A stretch of 13,456 bases of DNA from Deinococcus marmoris DSM 12784 (GCF_000701405.1 NZ_JNIV01000108.1:1-13456), one strand, 5' to 3'. Shown: positions 1-6,408, numbered from the stretch's first letter. A program made the numbers and translations. The notes: generated by a model from the sequence alone, not told the origin.

Positions 1-339
1 GACCGTGATGGCGGAAAAATGACGCTGTGGTACGCACGGAGGCGCTTTGTGCGCCTCCGTCATGTCTGGGCCGATGGTGGTTATCTGGGCAAGCTGGTCA
101 CCTGGACGCTGGAAACACTGGGCTGGACATTGGAAATCATCAAACGCAGTGACAGGGCCACAGGGTTTCAGGTGCTGCCCCGTCGCTGGGTGGTGGAACG
201 CTCATTGGCGTGGTTGACGCGCTCACGTCGGCTGAGCCGGGACTACGAAGGCCGCTGCCATACCTCCGCTTCCTGGTGCTATCTCGCCAACATTCGCCTG
301 ATGCTCCGTCGCCTCGACCCATCCGTCGAACCTTTATAA
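1..339 (+). CDS. IS5-family transposase, C-terminal part (5' truncated by window edge)
   Basis: The frame is open from base 1 and ends at TAA 337-339, giving 112 residues. The visible part is the end of the DDE catalytic domain. HVWADGGY carries the second catalytic Asp. PRRWVVERSLAWLTRSRRLSRDYE carries the catalytic Glu followed by the R-x6-K/R-type helix of IS5 transposases. The tail (LANIRLMLRRL) is the usual C-terminus. The protein would act in the cytoplasm by cutting and joining IS ends. An ATG at base 19 is internal to the domain and is not the real start. In this IS group the transposase is often made from two overlapping frames, and only the second would be seen here. Whether the element is intact cannot be judged. 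Confidence 0.88.
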   Translation, partial: DRDGGKMTLWYARRRFVRLRHVWADGGYLGKLVTWTLETLGWTLEIIKRSDRATGFQVLPRRWVVERSLAWLTRSRRLSRDYEGRCHTSASWCYLANIRLMLRRLDPSVEPL

Positions 340-349
340 ACACGCTCTC
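332..349. repeat. IS5-type terminal inverted repeat (right end)
   Basis: The sequence CTTTATAAACACGCTCTC matches the usual terminal repeat style of the IS427/IS1031 group. It lies directly over the transposase stop codon. The partner repeat is outside the window, so the boundary is approximate. Confidence 0.6.
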
Positions 350-1317
350 AGTGGAGGCTGCTCCGCCTCAGCAGCACCCTGACATGGTCCGGGCACCAGT
401 CGGTAAAAGGCCGCTTCCTGGCACAGTACCTCGTATCGCGCGTTCACCTCGCCCGGCATCTCCGCTGGATTCAATTGACACACCAGCAGGTATTCCAGGA
501 ACGTCGGCTCCCCACGGTCCGCCACGGGCAACAGTCTCTCGGCATAGAAGCGGCTGTACGCCCGCCAGGCGGCGGCCAGAGACCTGCTGGGCCAGTGGGC
601 GATCTCCGGATGATGGGCGTGCAGCTTCTGGGTGTCCTCCCTCAGCAACACACTGCGGCCATAGCGTTCCGGGTCCAAGACCAGGGACGGGCGCACCAGG
701 TCATACAGTCCCCGCGCAAAGCAGACGACGCGCCCCTGGGCTTCCCAGCGCCGAAGCGTTCTCTGGACCTGTTGCCGGGCGTGTGCAGAACGGGAGCCGT
801 GGACCGCTTCCGCCAGGCGGTCCACCGTCATCGGCCAGGCGGCCTGACGTGCCAGTTGCCAGTCCATATCCACCACGGCTGCTTTGGTGACCTGGCTCCG
901 TAGAGGAAAAGACCTCAGGTCTTCTCCCTTCACACGGGGGAGTGCGTCTGAAATCGCTGATGTCAGGTTCTGCTGGCCATGTAGGAAGTGACGGGCATCA
1001 TCGAGATGGATGTGGGGGGGCGCACCGCGCCCCTGGCCCTGCTGGTATGCACTCTGGAGGTGATGATGCCGGACCCAGCGCTTCAATCCCATCAGGCTCA
1101 CCGCAGACAGATGGACCAGGTCAGCCAGACTGACCCAGACATATTGAGCGGCATGAGGTCCGTACAGGTGGTGGACGGCCTCGTCCAGGGTGCAGCGTAG
1201 TTCTTCGGCGACGAAGACGGGACTCAACGGTCCATAGACGCGGTGAAGTTGACGGAGATGCTCATGTGGCGGCAGTGCGCCAGGGGTGGAGTGCGAAATC
1301 AAGTTCTTAGAGTACAT
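334..1317 (-). CDS. Uncharacterised protein with HTH-like segments, 3' end cut by IS5
   Basis: A 327-residue protein if read from ATG 1317; the frame is also open to ATG 1359. I prefer 1317 because it overlaps the stop of the upstream recombinase remnant, although there is no strong Shine-Dalgarno. I do not recognise the family. Three stretches look like DNA-binding helices: residues 30-52 (LSPVFVAEELRCTLDEAVHH), 62-86 (VSLADLVHLSAVSLMGLKRW) and a winged-helix-like segment at 163-209 (MTVDRLAEAVHGS then RTLRRWEAQGRVVCFARGLY). The last recalls AbiEi- or replication-type wHTH domains, but this is only a resemblance. The final five or so residues (LRACL) are encoded by the IS terminal repeat, so the natural C-terminus is missing. 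No signal peptide or membrane segment is visible. A DNA-binding role is inferred, not shown. Confidence 0.6.
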   Translation of the reverse strand: MYSKNLISHSTPGALPPHEHLRQLHRVYGPLSPVFVAEELRCTLDEAVHHLYGPHAAQYVWVSLADLVHLSAVSLMGLKRWVRHHHLQSAYQQGQGRGAPPHIHLDDARHFLHGQQNLTSAISDALPRVKGEDLRSFPLRSQVTKAAVVDMDWQLARQAAWPMTVDRLAEAVHGSRSAHARQQVQRTLRRWEAQGRVVCFARGLYDLVRPSLVLDPERYGRSVLLREDTQKLHAHHPEIAHWPSRSLAAAWRAYSRFYAERLLPVADRGEPTFLEYLLVCQLNPAEMPGEVNARYEVLCQEAAFYRLVPGPCQGAAEAEQPPLRACL

Positions 1318-1564
1318 CCGGCAGGCTGGCCGCCGCCAGGACCAATTGCTGGGCCTCAAACCGCCCAGAGATCGCCGTCGTCGCTGGGTTCTCGTGGCCC
1401 AGGATCGTACCGATCTCGTGCAGGCTGCGTCCCGCCGCGCTCATAGCCGGGGCGCACGAAGACCCTGGCCATGTTGCTCCAGTCCTGCACGGCCGCAACC
1501 TCCTGGCCACCTCCTCCAGGGTGAGGGTGCTCTGCTTGGTCCAGCGCACCAGATGCGGCAACAC
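1307..1564 (-). pseudogene. Tyrosine recombinase (phage-type integrase) C-terminal remnant
   Basis: An 85-codon frame begins at TTG 1564 behind AGCGGAG and ends at TAA 1307. Its last 40 residues are clearly the end of a tyrosine recombinase: SLHEIGTILGHENPATTAI, then SGRFEAQQL. The LGHENPATT box is the LGHxxxxTT motif. The catalytic nucleophile expected as Tyr in the IYGRF context reads Ser (TCT where TAT or TAC is expected). The upstream R..HxxR box and most of the catalytic domain are absent. Over about 1437-1490 a different frame gives protein-like sequence (VQDWSNMARVFVRPGYER), which suggests indels. It sits between a broken HTH gene and the IS-truncated gene on the same strand. I read it as a decayed integrase of an old mobile element that cannot catalyse recombination. 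Confidence 0.65.
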
Positions 1565-1570
1565 TCCGCT

Positions 1571-2066
1571 TCAGAACGTCGGTCTCTCCCAGTCGGTGGT
1601 GTTCGATCCGTCGTCAGCAACCGTCGGCGCATCGGCACCGACCAGGTCAGCGCCCTCTGGGAGAAGGCTGTGCAGGTCCTCGGAGATCATCTTGAGGTGA
1701 TCAGCCAGGGCCTGCAGCTGGTCCTGCAGCACCATCTGCCGTTCCTCGATGCCGGCGAGCGTGCGCTCCAGACCATCGAGCCGCCCCATCAGCCGCTCGA
1801 CGCTGGCCGGCGGCACCGGTTCGACGAACAGGTCCAGCGCGCTCCAGGGCTTCACGGAACGGCATTCCAGGACGGTCCTGCATCAGCGTCCGCGCACGCT
1901 GCATGTCGTTGATGGTCTGGGCGTCCAGTCGACGCTCGATGGTCCGCTCGGTGAGTTGCACGTACACGTCAAGCCACTTCCGGACCGTCGAGGAATTCAC
2001 GCCGAGCTCTTCGGCAAGTTCTGATCGGATCATGCTCCAACTGTAGCCAGGGGGTCTGCGGTCCAT
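1571..2066 (-). pseudogene. HTH plus coiled-coil DNA-binding protein, frameshifted
   Basis: Two overlapping frames join into one plausible protein of about 164 residues. The 5' part starts at ATG 2066 (or ATG 2033) and contains a helix-turn-helix, SELAEELGVNSSTVRKWLDV, followed by a helical stretch ending MPFREALE near 1842. The 3' part continues in another frame as ALDLFVEPVPPASVERLMGR and then a coiled coil (GLERTLAGIEERQMVLQDQL and on) to the stop at 1571. Dropping one base in GCGCGC around 1836-1842 restores a continuous frame. The layout of N-terminal HTH and long C-terminal coiled coil resembles small KfrA- or MerR-like proteins of plasmids and phages. Exact family unknown. It lies seven bases upstream of the integrase remnant. 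Either the gene is inactive or the sequence has an indel error. Confidence 0.6.
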
Positions 2067-2282
2067 CTGGCCGCGTCCTGCTTCAGGCTGACCGCGTTGT
2101 CCAGCTGCACTGGGCTGGACATTCCGGGCCCCCAGCAGTGGTGCTGCGCTGAGGTGCGCTTGATGGAGTGGTGAACCATTGGTGGGTTGGGTGGCGTGGG
2201 GGCATTCTCATGTTCTGACGCCCAGTGCCGTCGAGACCGCAGGAACACAGGTCAGCAAAACTTTGAATGACCTAGAACTTCC

Positions 2283-2315
2283 GTAGCCCGGAACATTGTA
2301 GGCCGGTAGGCCCGG
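2283..2315 (+). repeat. Three close direct repeats GTAG(G)CC(C)GG
   Basis: The copies start at 2283 (GTAGCCCGG), 2298 (GTAGGCCGG) and 2306 (GTAGGCCCGG) and are followed by ACTAC, so the last copy can also pair with CTAC. They may be protein-binding sites, for example recombinase arm sites or an operator, or chance in GC-rich DNA. Confidence 0.4.
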
Positions 2316-2455
2316 ACTACCCGCCGCACCGCCCAGATCGGCGCCACAGAGTGGCCCCCTACGTGACCCAAGTGCGGCTTAGCCGCGCGCCGCTCTGTTG
2401 CTGCGCCAGCGTTGCGGGCCGCTCCAGCCCATGCACGGGCCATGACCTATCCCTG

Positions 2456-2688
2456 CACCCACCATGCGTCGCGTCGTGTGAACCCACCGCGTGACCGAGT
2501 CCAACGTCCGTCACTCCATCGCACGCACCCACCACGTGCGTGCCCTACGCCGTAACCCATCACCAGCGGTCCATGCCGGTTGAGCCCACCAGCGGTTATG
2601 TGCAGCGGCTGGGATGACATCACGGGATGGGAATGCGTGATGGGCACACCACGGGACAGATGTGCGGCTCGCGCATTACGGGACGGGA
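2456..2688. repeat. Iteron-like degenerate repeats upstream of the TnpB-like gene
   Basis: In the left half CCCACC or CCCATC cores occur at 2458, 2483, 2528, 2556 and 2585, with spacings of 25, 45, 28 and 29 bp. Flanks are partly shared, such as GCACCCACCA at 2458 and 2528 and CCAGCGGT after 2556 and 2585. In the right half ACGGGA cores occur at 2622, 2651 and 2678 (spacings 29 and 27 bp), with a fourth overlapping core at 2683. Several are followed by TGCG or GTGC. Spacing near 25-29 bp resembles initiator or regulator binding arrays. The copies are degenerate, so this is a suggestion from the sequence, not a proven array. Confidence 0.4.
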
Positions 2689-2751
2689 CGTGCATTAGGG
2701 AGAGCAGGGACACACAGGCGACGGGCCAGGAAAGGGCAGGAGGAAAGAGAA

Positions 2752-3837
2752 ATGCAGACAGACACAACACACAACCTGCGCGTCAGCGTGGATCAGAGCG
2801 CGCAGCTGCGCGAGCTCGTCCGCACCGGCTGGATGCGCCATACGACAGAGCCGGTCAGCGGCCTCGCGGGGGGCCGGGTGTATATCCCCGACGCCGCTGC
2901 CCTCACCCAGCAGTGCGGGTGGCACGACGAACGGTTGCAGCTGGGTGCAGTGGGGCTGCAGGCCCAGCTCTACCGGCTCCCGACGCTGGAGCAGACGCCG
3001 CTGGTGCAGACCTCACCAGGCTACGCGCAGCACCAGGACGAGAATCTGCTGACCCAAGGCCTGCTGGGGCAGCTGGGCCCGGCGCAGCAACGGACGTGGG
3101 TCCGTCAGGTGATTCAGACCACGTTCCAGGGACGGCGTGCGTTGCCAGTGGTCCTGGGCGGCGGTGGTGTGCGTTGGCTGCAGGCCGGGACGCGCCTCGT
3201 GGAGCTGGAGGGCCTGTGGTTCGCGAGTCTCACGTTCGAGATGCCGGCCGTGCAGCGCCGGGCGGGCGGCGTCGCCATCGGGATCGATGTCGGCCTGTCG
3301 CCACTCGTCACCGCGGCGGGACCGGGGGCGCTCGCCCAACTGGCCCCGCCGGCCCTGCCCGATCGCCTGCGCTGGTCAACGTTCGCCGCCCACCTCGACC
3401 TGCTGCCGCCCACCGCGCAGCGTGAGCTGCAGGGCCGGATCGAGCGGCTGCACTACGCGGCCGCCCGCCAGCGACTCGACCAGATGACGGCCTGGTTGCT
3501 GGGCCAGGCGGCGTGTGTGGGTGTGGAGCGGCTCAACTGGCGCACGTTCAGCACGGATTTTCCGGAGCGTGGCCGGGAAATGGCGATGGTGGACTGGTTG
3601 CAGAGCTGGCTGCCGCAGCGCCTGTACGCCGCAGGGGTGCGGCTGCGCCGGGTGGCGCCGTACGGCACCAGCCAGGGGTGCCACCTGTGCGGCCGCCCGG
3701 GGGCACGGACGAGCCATCAATTCTCCTGCCTGTATGGCTGCGGCGTGATGGACGCCCATGTGAATGCAGCGCACAACGTGCGTCACCGCGCCTGGGGCGG
3801 CCGTCCGTACGCGCGCCGCAAGCGGCAGCGCCGCTGA
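2752..3837 (+). CDS. Divergent TnpB-like (IS605 OrfB-type) RuvC/zinc-finger protein
   Basis: A 361-residue protein; ATG 2752 is chosen because AGGAGG lies 8 bases upstream. The N-terminal half (1-165) is divergent but ends in a TnpB-like strand, VELEGLWFASLTFE, just before RuvC. Motif I is GIDVGLSPLVTAAG (D179). Motif II is VGVERLNW (E259). The zinc finger is TSQGCHLCG (C310, C313) with FSCLYGCG (C326, C330), the second pair CxxxC rather than the usual CxxC. Motif III is MDAHVNAAHNV where TnpB has DRDxNAAxNI: D334 is kept but the catalytic Asp is His336. TnpB proteins are RNA-guided DNA nucleases of IS200/IS605 elements; this one may be weakened, altered or nuclease-dead. No IS605 ends or TnpA are visible, and PrimPol follows on the same strand, so an exapted regulatory or replication role is plausible (inference). 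Length is a little below typical TnpB (about 400). Confidence 0.8.
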   Translation: MQTDTTHNLRVSVDQSAQLRELVRTGWMRHTTEPVSGLAGGRVYIPDAAALTQQCGWHDERLQLGAVGLQAQLYRLPTLEQTPLVQTSPGYAQHQDENLLTQGLLGQLGPAQQRTWVRQVIQTTFQGRRALPVVLGGGGVRWLQAGTRLVELEGLWFASLTFEMPAVQRRAGGVAIGIDVGLSPLVTAAGPGALAQLAPPALPDRLRWSTFAAHLDLLPPTAQRELQGRIERLHYAAARQRLDQMTAWLLGQAACVGVERLNWRTFSTDFPERGREMAMVDWLQSWLPQRLYAAGVRLRRVAPYGTSQGCHLCGRPGARTSHQFSCLYGCGVMDAHVNAAHNVRHRAWGGRPYARRKRQRR

Positions 3838-3964
3838 TAAGGCGCTGAAGATCTAGGGCGTGGACACAGGGGGGGGGAGGTGCGGGCCCGGCCTGATGCC
3901 TGTCCCCGTTCATCAGCCCTCCTATCAGCTGAAAGAGGAAGGGCGCAGAACAGAAAGGAGCAAC
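3838..3964 (+). other. Intergenic spacer between TnpB-like and PrimPol genes
   Basis: In active TnpB loci the guide (omega) RNA overlaps the 3' end of the gene and the following bases, so this 127-bp spacer is where one would be expected. It contains a run of nine G (3869-3877) and an imperfect GC-rich segment. A CTGATG...CATCAG inverted repeat lies at about 3893-3916. The PrimPol ribosome binding site (AAAGGAG, 3954-3960) is at its end. No transposon end or guide boundary is recognisable. Confidence 0.4.
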
Positions 3965-4900
3965 ATGCGAAACAGAAACCATCTGGCGGCGACGCACGCC
4001 TTTTCCGGCGCCGTGCGCGGCCAGCCGTCTGGGGATGGGGGGCACCTGCCCCGTCCTCAGGACCTTGAGGTCACGCTTCCCGGGGAGGTACTGGCGCTAC
4101 CGCACTGGTTGCCGTGGGTTGCGCTCCCCCGCGACAACGGTGGATTGGGGAAAGCGCCGGCGCTGCCCCGGGCAGGGCGGCTGGCTCCGGTGGACTGCCG
4201 GGGTGGGGGAATGCCGTGGCAGGAGGCACTGGAGCTTGCGCGGGGCCACCGGGCCGGCGGCGTCGGTGTGGGCCTGCCGCCATCGGCTGGCCTGGTGGCG
4301 CTGGATCTTGACGGGCCACTGACGCCCGAGAGAGCGGAGCGGCTGGAGCGGATTGACGGCTACGCCGAGACGTCGCCCTCTGGCCAGGGGGTCCACGTTT
4401 GGCTGCGTGGAACGTTGCCGCGCTCGCGGCGCGAACACCATGTCGAGTGGCTCGCTCAGGGCTTTGTGACGGTAACCGGACGGGCGCTCAAGGGGCGGGG
4501 CCGCCACCTGGGCCACCTGGAAAAGGCGGAGGCAGTGTTGGGGACGGGCAACGTTCCACGCCAGACTCAGGACACCAGCACGCAGGGACGGCGCGGCTTG
4601 ACGGTCACGGATCAGGAAGTGCTGGGGTGCCTGCGGCGCGCCCGCAACGGTGACCGGGCCATGGGGCTGCTGTTCGGGTCCTGGGAGGCCCTGGGCTACG
4701 CGTCCCAGAGTGAGGCGGATTTTGCCGCCGCCAGACTGCTTCGTTTCTATACGAGGGACCCGGCGCAGATTGAGCGCCTGCTGCGCGCAAGCGCGCTGGA
4801 TCGGCCCAAATACAACATCTCTAATTACTTGCAGCGCACCATCACCCGTGCCCTGGATCTGGGTGGACCAGTGCACCACACAGGAGGAGAAAAACGATGA
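3965..4900 (+). CDS. Bifunctional primase-polymerase (AEP/PrimPol), plasmid or phage type
   Basis: A 311-residue protein. ATG 3965 follows AAAGGAG by four bases; an ATG at 3860 lacks a ribosome site and adds an unconserved leader. Residues about 40-190 form an archaeo-eukaryotic primase (Prim-Pol) domain. It shows ALPHWLPWVA, then VALDLDG with the metal-binding D114 and D116, then TSPSGQGVHVWLRG (S137, G139, H144), then GFVTVTGRAL. Residues about 213-298 match the helix-bundle domain found behind such primases: GSWEALGYASQSEADFAAA, RFYTRDPAQIERLLRASALD and a final YLQRTITRAL. It would make primers and perhaps extend DNA for a replicon or mobile element. No helicase domain is fused and none is nearby. 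It follows the TnpB-like gene by 127 bp and overlaps the next gene by four bases (ATGA), so co-translation is likely. Confidence 0.88.
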   Translation: MRNRNHLAATHAFSGAVRGQPSGDGGHLPRPQDLEVTLPGEVLALPHWLPWVALPRDNGGLGKAPALPRAGRLAPVDCRGGGMPWQEALELARGHRAGGVGVGLPPSAGLVALDLDGPLTPERAERLERIDGYAETSPSGQGVHVWLRGTLPRSRREHHVEWLAQGFVTVTGRALKGRGRHLGHLEKAEAVLGTGNVPRQTQDTSTQGRRGLTVTDQEVLGCLRRARNGDRAMGLLFGSWEALGYASQSEADFAAARLLRFYTRDPAQIERLLRASALDRPKYNISNYLQRTITRALDLGGPVHHTGGEKR

Positions 4901-5520
4901 CCCACAACTACGAATTGACGCTGCGGCCGACCGTGGCACAGGCCGCGCGGCTGCACCGCATGGGCCAGGCCCAGCGGCGGCTGGAACGGGCGGCGGGCCA
5001 GGTGTGGACGCTCGCCGTCCAGACGGGCACGGAGCCTGCCGGGGCAGGGGAGACCTGGGCGGCAGCGATGGGATTGCCATGGGTGCTGATTGACGAAGTG
5101 GGCGCCCAGGCACGCGCAGCGGCGCTCGTGGGCCGTATCAATCCGCTCGTCCTGCCGCCAGCGCGCCAGCCGGCGCTGATCGGGCCTGGGTTGGTGACGC
5201 CACTGGCACCTGGCTGGGTTCAGGTGGCAGGTGTGCCGGGGCCCATCGCGGCAGGCACGGGAGATCCGCAGCAACTGCCCCGGTGGGCGCGCGAGATACT
5301 GGGGCGGGAGTACACCTCAGCGCCTGCGGGCCAGCTGGTGGCGCAGGTGCCGGCGCTCGGGCAGGCCCACCGCAAGGACTGGGCCGATATCCGGGAGGAA
5401 CCGTACGGCTGGGTGCTAGAACTCAGCTTCGGCTGGAGCGAGTTCGGGCCGTGGGCGCTGAGCTGGACCGAAGCAGATGCAAACCCCCACGACGCGCAGC
5501 TGCAACTGCTGATGGGGTGA
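4897..5520 (+). CDS. RuvC-less TnpB-N-terminal-like protein, coupled to PrimPol
   Basis: A 207-residue protein. ATG 4897 overlaps the PrimPol stop (ATGA), and AGGAGG lies about ten bases upstream, so coupling is likely. I see no standard domain. The opening NYELTLRPTVAQAARLHRMG resembles the first helix-turn-helix of IS605 OrfB/TnpB (compare VVRLYPNAAQTELINRTLG in ISDra2 TnpB, quoted from memory). PLAPGWVQVAGVPGPI (102-117) resembles the LPKLGWVK strand. EEPYGWVLELSFGW (167-180) resembles the last WED strand before RuvC. The protein stops there, with no RuvC Asp, no Glu motif and no zinc finger. It also shares THN plus an R/V-rich start with the protein at 2752. It may be a split or exapted TnpB nucleic-acid-binding half acting with the TnpB-like protein or PrimPol (inference). 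It could also be an unrelated small plasmid protein. Confidence 0.6.
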   Translation: MTHNYELTLRPTVAQAARLHRMGQAQRRLERAAGQVWTLAVQTGTEPAGAGETWAAAMGLPWVLIDEVGAQARAAALVGRINPLVLPPARQPALIGPGLVTPLAPGWVQVAGVPGPIAAGTGDPQQLPRWAREILGREYTSAPAGQLVAQVPALGQAHRKDWADIREEPYGWVLELSFGWSEFGPWALSWTEADANPHDAQLQLLMG

Positions 5521-5528
5521 GCTGAGGA

Positions 5529-5566
5529 AGCGGGCGCGCAGCGCGCCCGCTCCCTTTCACTTTTTG
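5529..5566 (+). terminator. Intrinsic terminator after the TnpB-like/PrimPol cluster
   Basis: A perfect 10-bp stem, AGCGGGCGCG pairing with CGCGCCCGCT, with the three-base loop CAG (5529-5551). It is followed by CCCTTTCACTTTTT. It lies nine bases after the stop at 5520 and closes the three-gene cluster. Confidence 0.85.
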
Positions 5567-5703
5567 ACACAGGGGGAGGCTGCTTGATGTCCGAGTCGAC
5601 GTCGACGGGCTGTGTCCAGGGTGGCGAACGTCCTGTGAGTTTTGGAGTGCTGCGAGCGGTTAGGCGCCTTGCTGGAGAGCCTTATGGGCCGCCCCCAAGC
5701 CTT

Positions 5704-6408
5704 TCACTGCTGTAGCACGTCTGGGCTCGGCGGCATGCGGCTGGCCACAGCCGCCTGCTGCGCCGGATCCCAGAGCAGATAGACCTGACTGGTACGGCCC
5801 ACACTGCGCACGGCCCAGGGTTGGAGGAACACCACGCAAATCTTTCCAGCGTCCGGGGAGCGGACGCTCTCGTAGACGATGCCAGCCCGGTTCTGGTCAC
5901 GCACCTCCTCACCCAGCGGCTGCGAATACGTGTAGGAATCGGGGTCCACGGCCAGGTGCCCGAGATAGTCCGGATCCTTCATCGCGTCATAGAAGGTGTC
6001 CTGGGCATCGCACTCGTAAACGGTGTACTCCGTGACATGCGGCGTATCTGTCAGGCCTTCGTCGATGGCCCGCGCCTTGAAGTGATGGGCGACCTCATAG
6101 ACGCACGTCACCAGCTCGTCGGCGGCATACCACGCGCCGTGTCCCGGTACCGGCTCATTAAAGCGGTTGTTGCCCGCGTGTTCGAAGGCCGCCAGGACCA
6201 TCTGTTCGTACGGCTGGGAGGTGACGCCCCGCCCACTGGTGACCCGGCCGTTGGTGAGGTTATCCAGGTCAAGCAGGATGTCGAACTCGTCCCGGTCGTG
6301 GGTGATGGCGCGGAGGACCGACGGTCGGGGCGTCTGCGCTTCGTACCGGGAGGGAATCAAGCGGGAAGTCCGCGCCTGGTGCGCCCGGAGCGGTGGCGGC
6401 TCCTTCAA
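5704..6408 (-). CDS. RES-domain toxin of a RES-Xre toxin-antitoxin pair
   Basis: A 234-residue protein read from TTG 6408, which overlaps the antitoxin stop (TTGA). A start further downstream would remove the conserved RLIPSRY, so a start here is favoured despite the weak codon. RES-family features are RLIPSRY (R16), NRFN (R82), WYAADELVTCVYEVAHHF (E105) and GIVYESVR (S181), which give the Arg, Glu and Ser that name the domain. RES proteins such as MbcT destroy cellular NAD+, halting growth unless bound by the partner antitoxin. The protein is a little longer than many family members. It lies downstream of, and coupled to, its antitoxin, in the usual RES-Xre order. It is convergent with the PrimPol cluster. 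Being next to a replication-type module it may act in plasmid stability or phage defence (inference). Confidence 0.85.
   Translation of the reverse strand: MKEPPPLRAHQARTSRLIPSRYEAQTPRPSVLRAITHDRDEFDILLDLDNLTNGRVTSGRGVTSQPYEQMVLAAFEHAGNNRFNEPVPGHGAWYAADELVTCVYEVAHHFKARAIDEGLTDTPHVTEYTVYECDAQDTFYDAMKDPDYLGHLAVDPDSYTYSQPLGEEVRDQNRAGIVYESVRSPDAGKICVVFLQPWAVRSVGRTSQVYLLWDPAQQAAVASRMPPSPDVLQQ

Larger units (their letters stand above)
1..349 (+). mobile_element. IS5-family insertion sequence, right-hand part
   Basis: This is the right end of an IS5-type element (IS427/IS1031-like group) whose left part lies outside the window. It contains the 3' part of the transposase gene and ends in an inverted-repeat-like sequence that reads GAGAGCGTGTTTATAAAGG on the minus strand, a typical form for this group. 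The exact last base (about 349) cannot be fixed without the other end. The insertion abuts, and supplies the stop codon of, the minus-strand gene that follows. Confidence 0.8.
2067..2751. other. 685-bp intergenic region with hairpins and repeats, no convincing gene
   Basis: All frames here give low-complexity, arginine- or proline-rich translations typical of shadows. The stretch holds three direct GTAG(G)CC(C)GG copies (2283-2315) and two short hairpins (GCCAC-AGA-GTGGC at 2343-2355 and GCGGCT-T-AGCCGC at 2374-2386). It then has the CCCACC/ACGGGA repeat field at 2456-2688 and ends in a strong Shine-Dalgarno (AGGAGG, 2738-2743). It must hold the promoter of the downstream cluster, but I see no clear -35/-10 pair. 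It could be an origin or regulatory region; that is inference. Confidence 0.5.

Noticed and set aside
210..890. Long plus-strand ORF over the IS end and the minus-strand gene
   Set aside because: Pro/Arg/Ser-rich antisense shadow of the gene at 334-1317 with no motif.
2456..2688. CRISPR array
   Set aside because: The repeats are short, degenerate and on mixed strands; there are no constant-length repeats and spacers, and no cas genes.
2580..3425. Plus-strand ORF of 281 codons over the TnpB-like gene
   Set aside because: Ala/Arg/Gly-rich shadow in another frame; the gene starting at 2752 has a good RBS and clear motifs.
2752..3837. Intact IS200/IS605 transposon
   Set aside because: No TnpA, no typical hairpin ends, and the gene is operonic with PrimPol; only the protein family is shared.
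4097..5113. Minus-strand ORF of 338 codons over PrimPol
   Set aside because: Antisense shadow of the PrimPol gene without recognisable domains.
5593..5614. GTCGACGTCGAC palindrome in the spacer downstream of the RES gene
   Set aside because: Short GC-rich palindrome with no positional support; probably chance.
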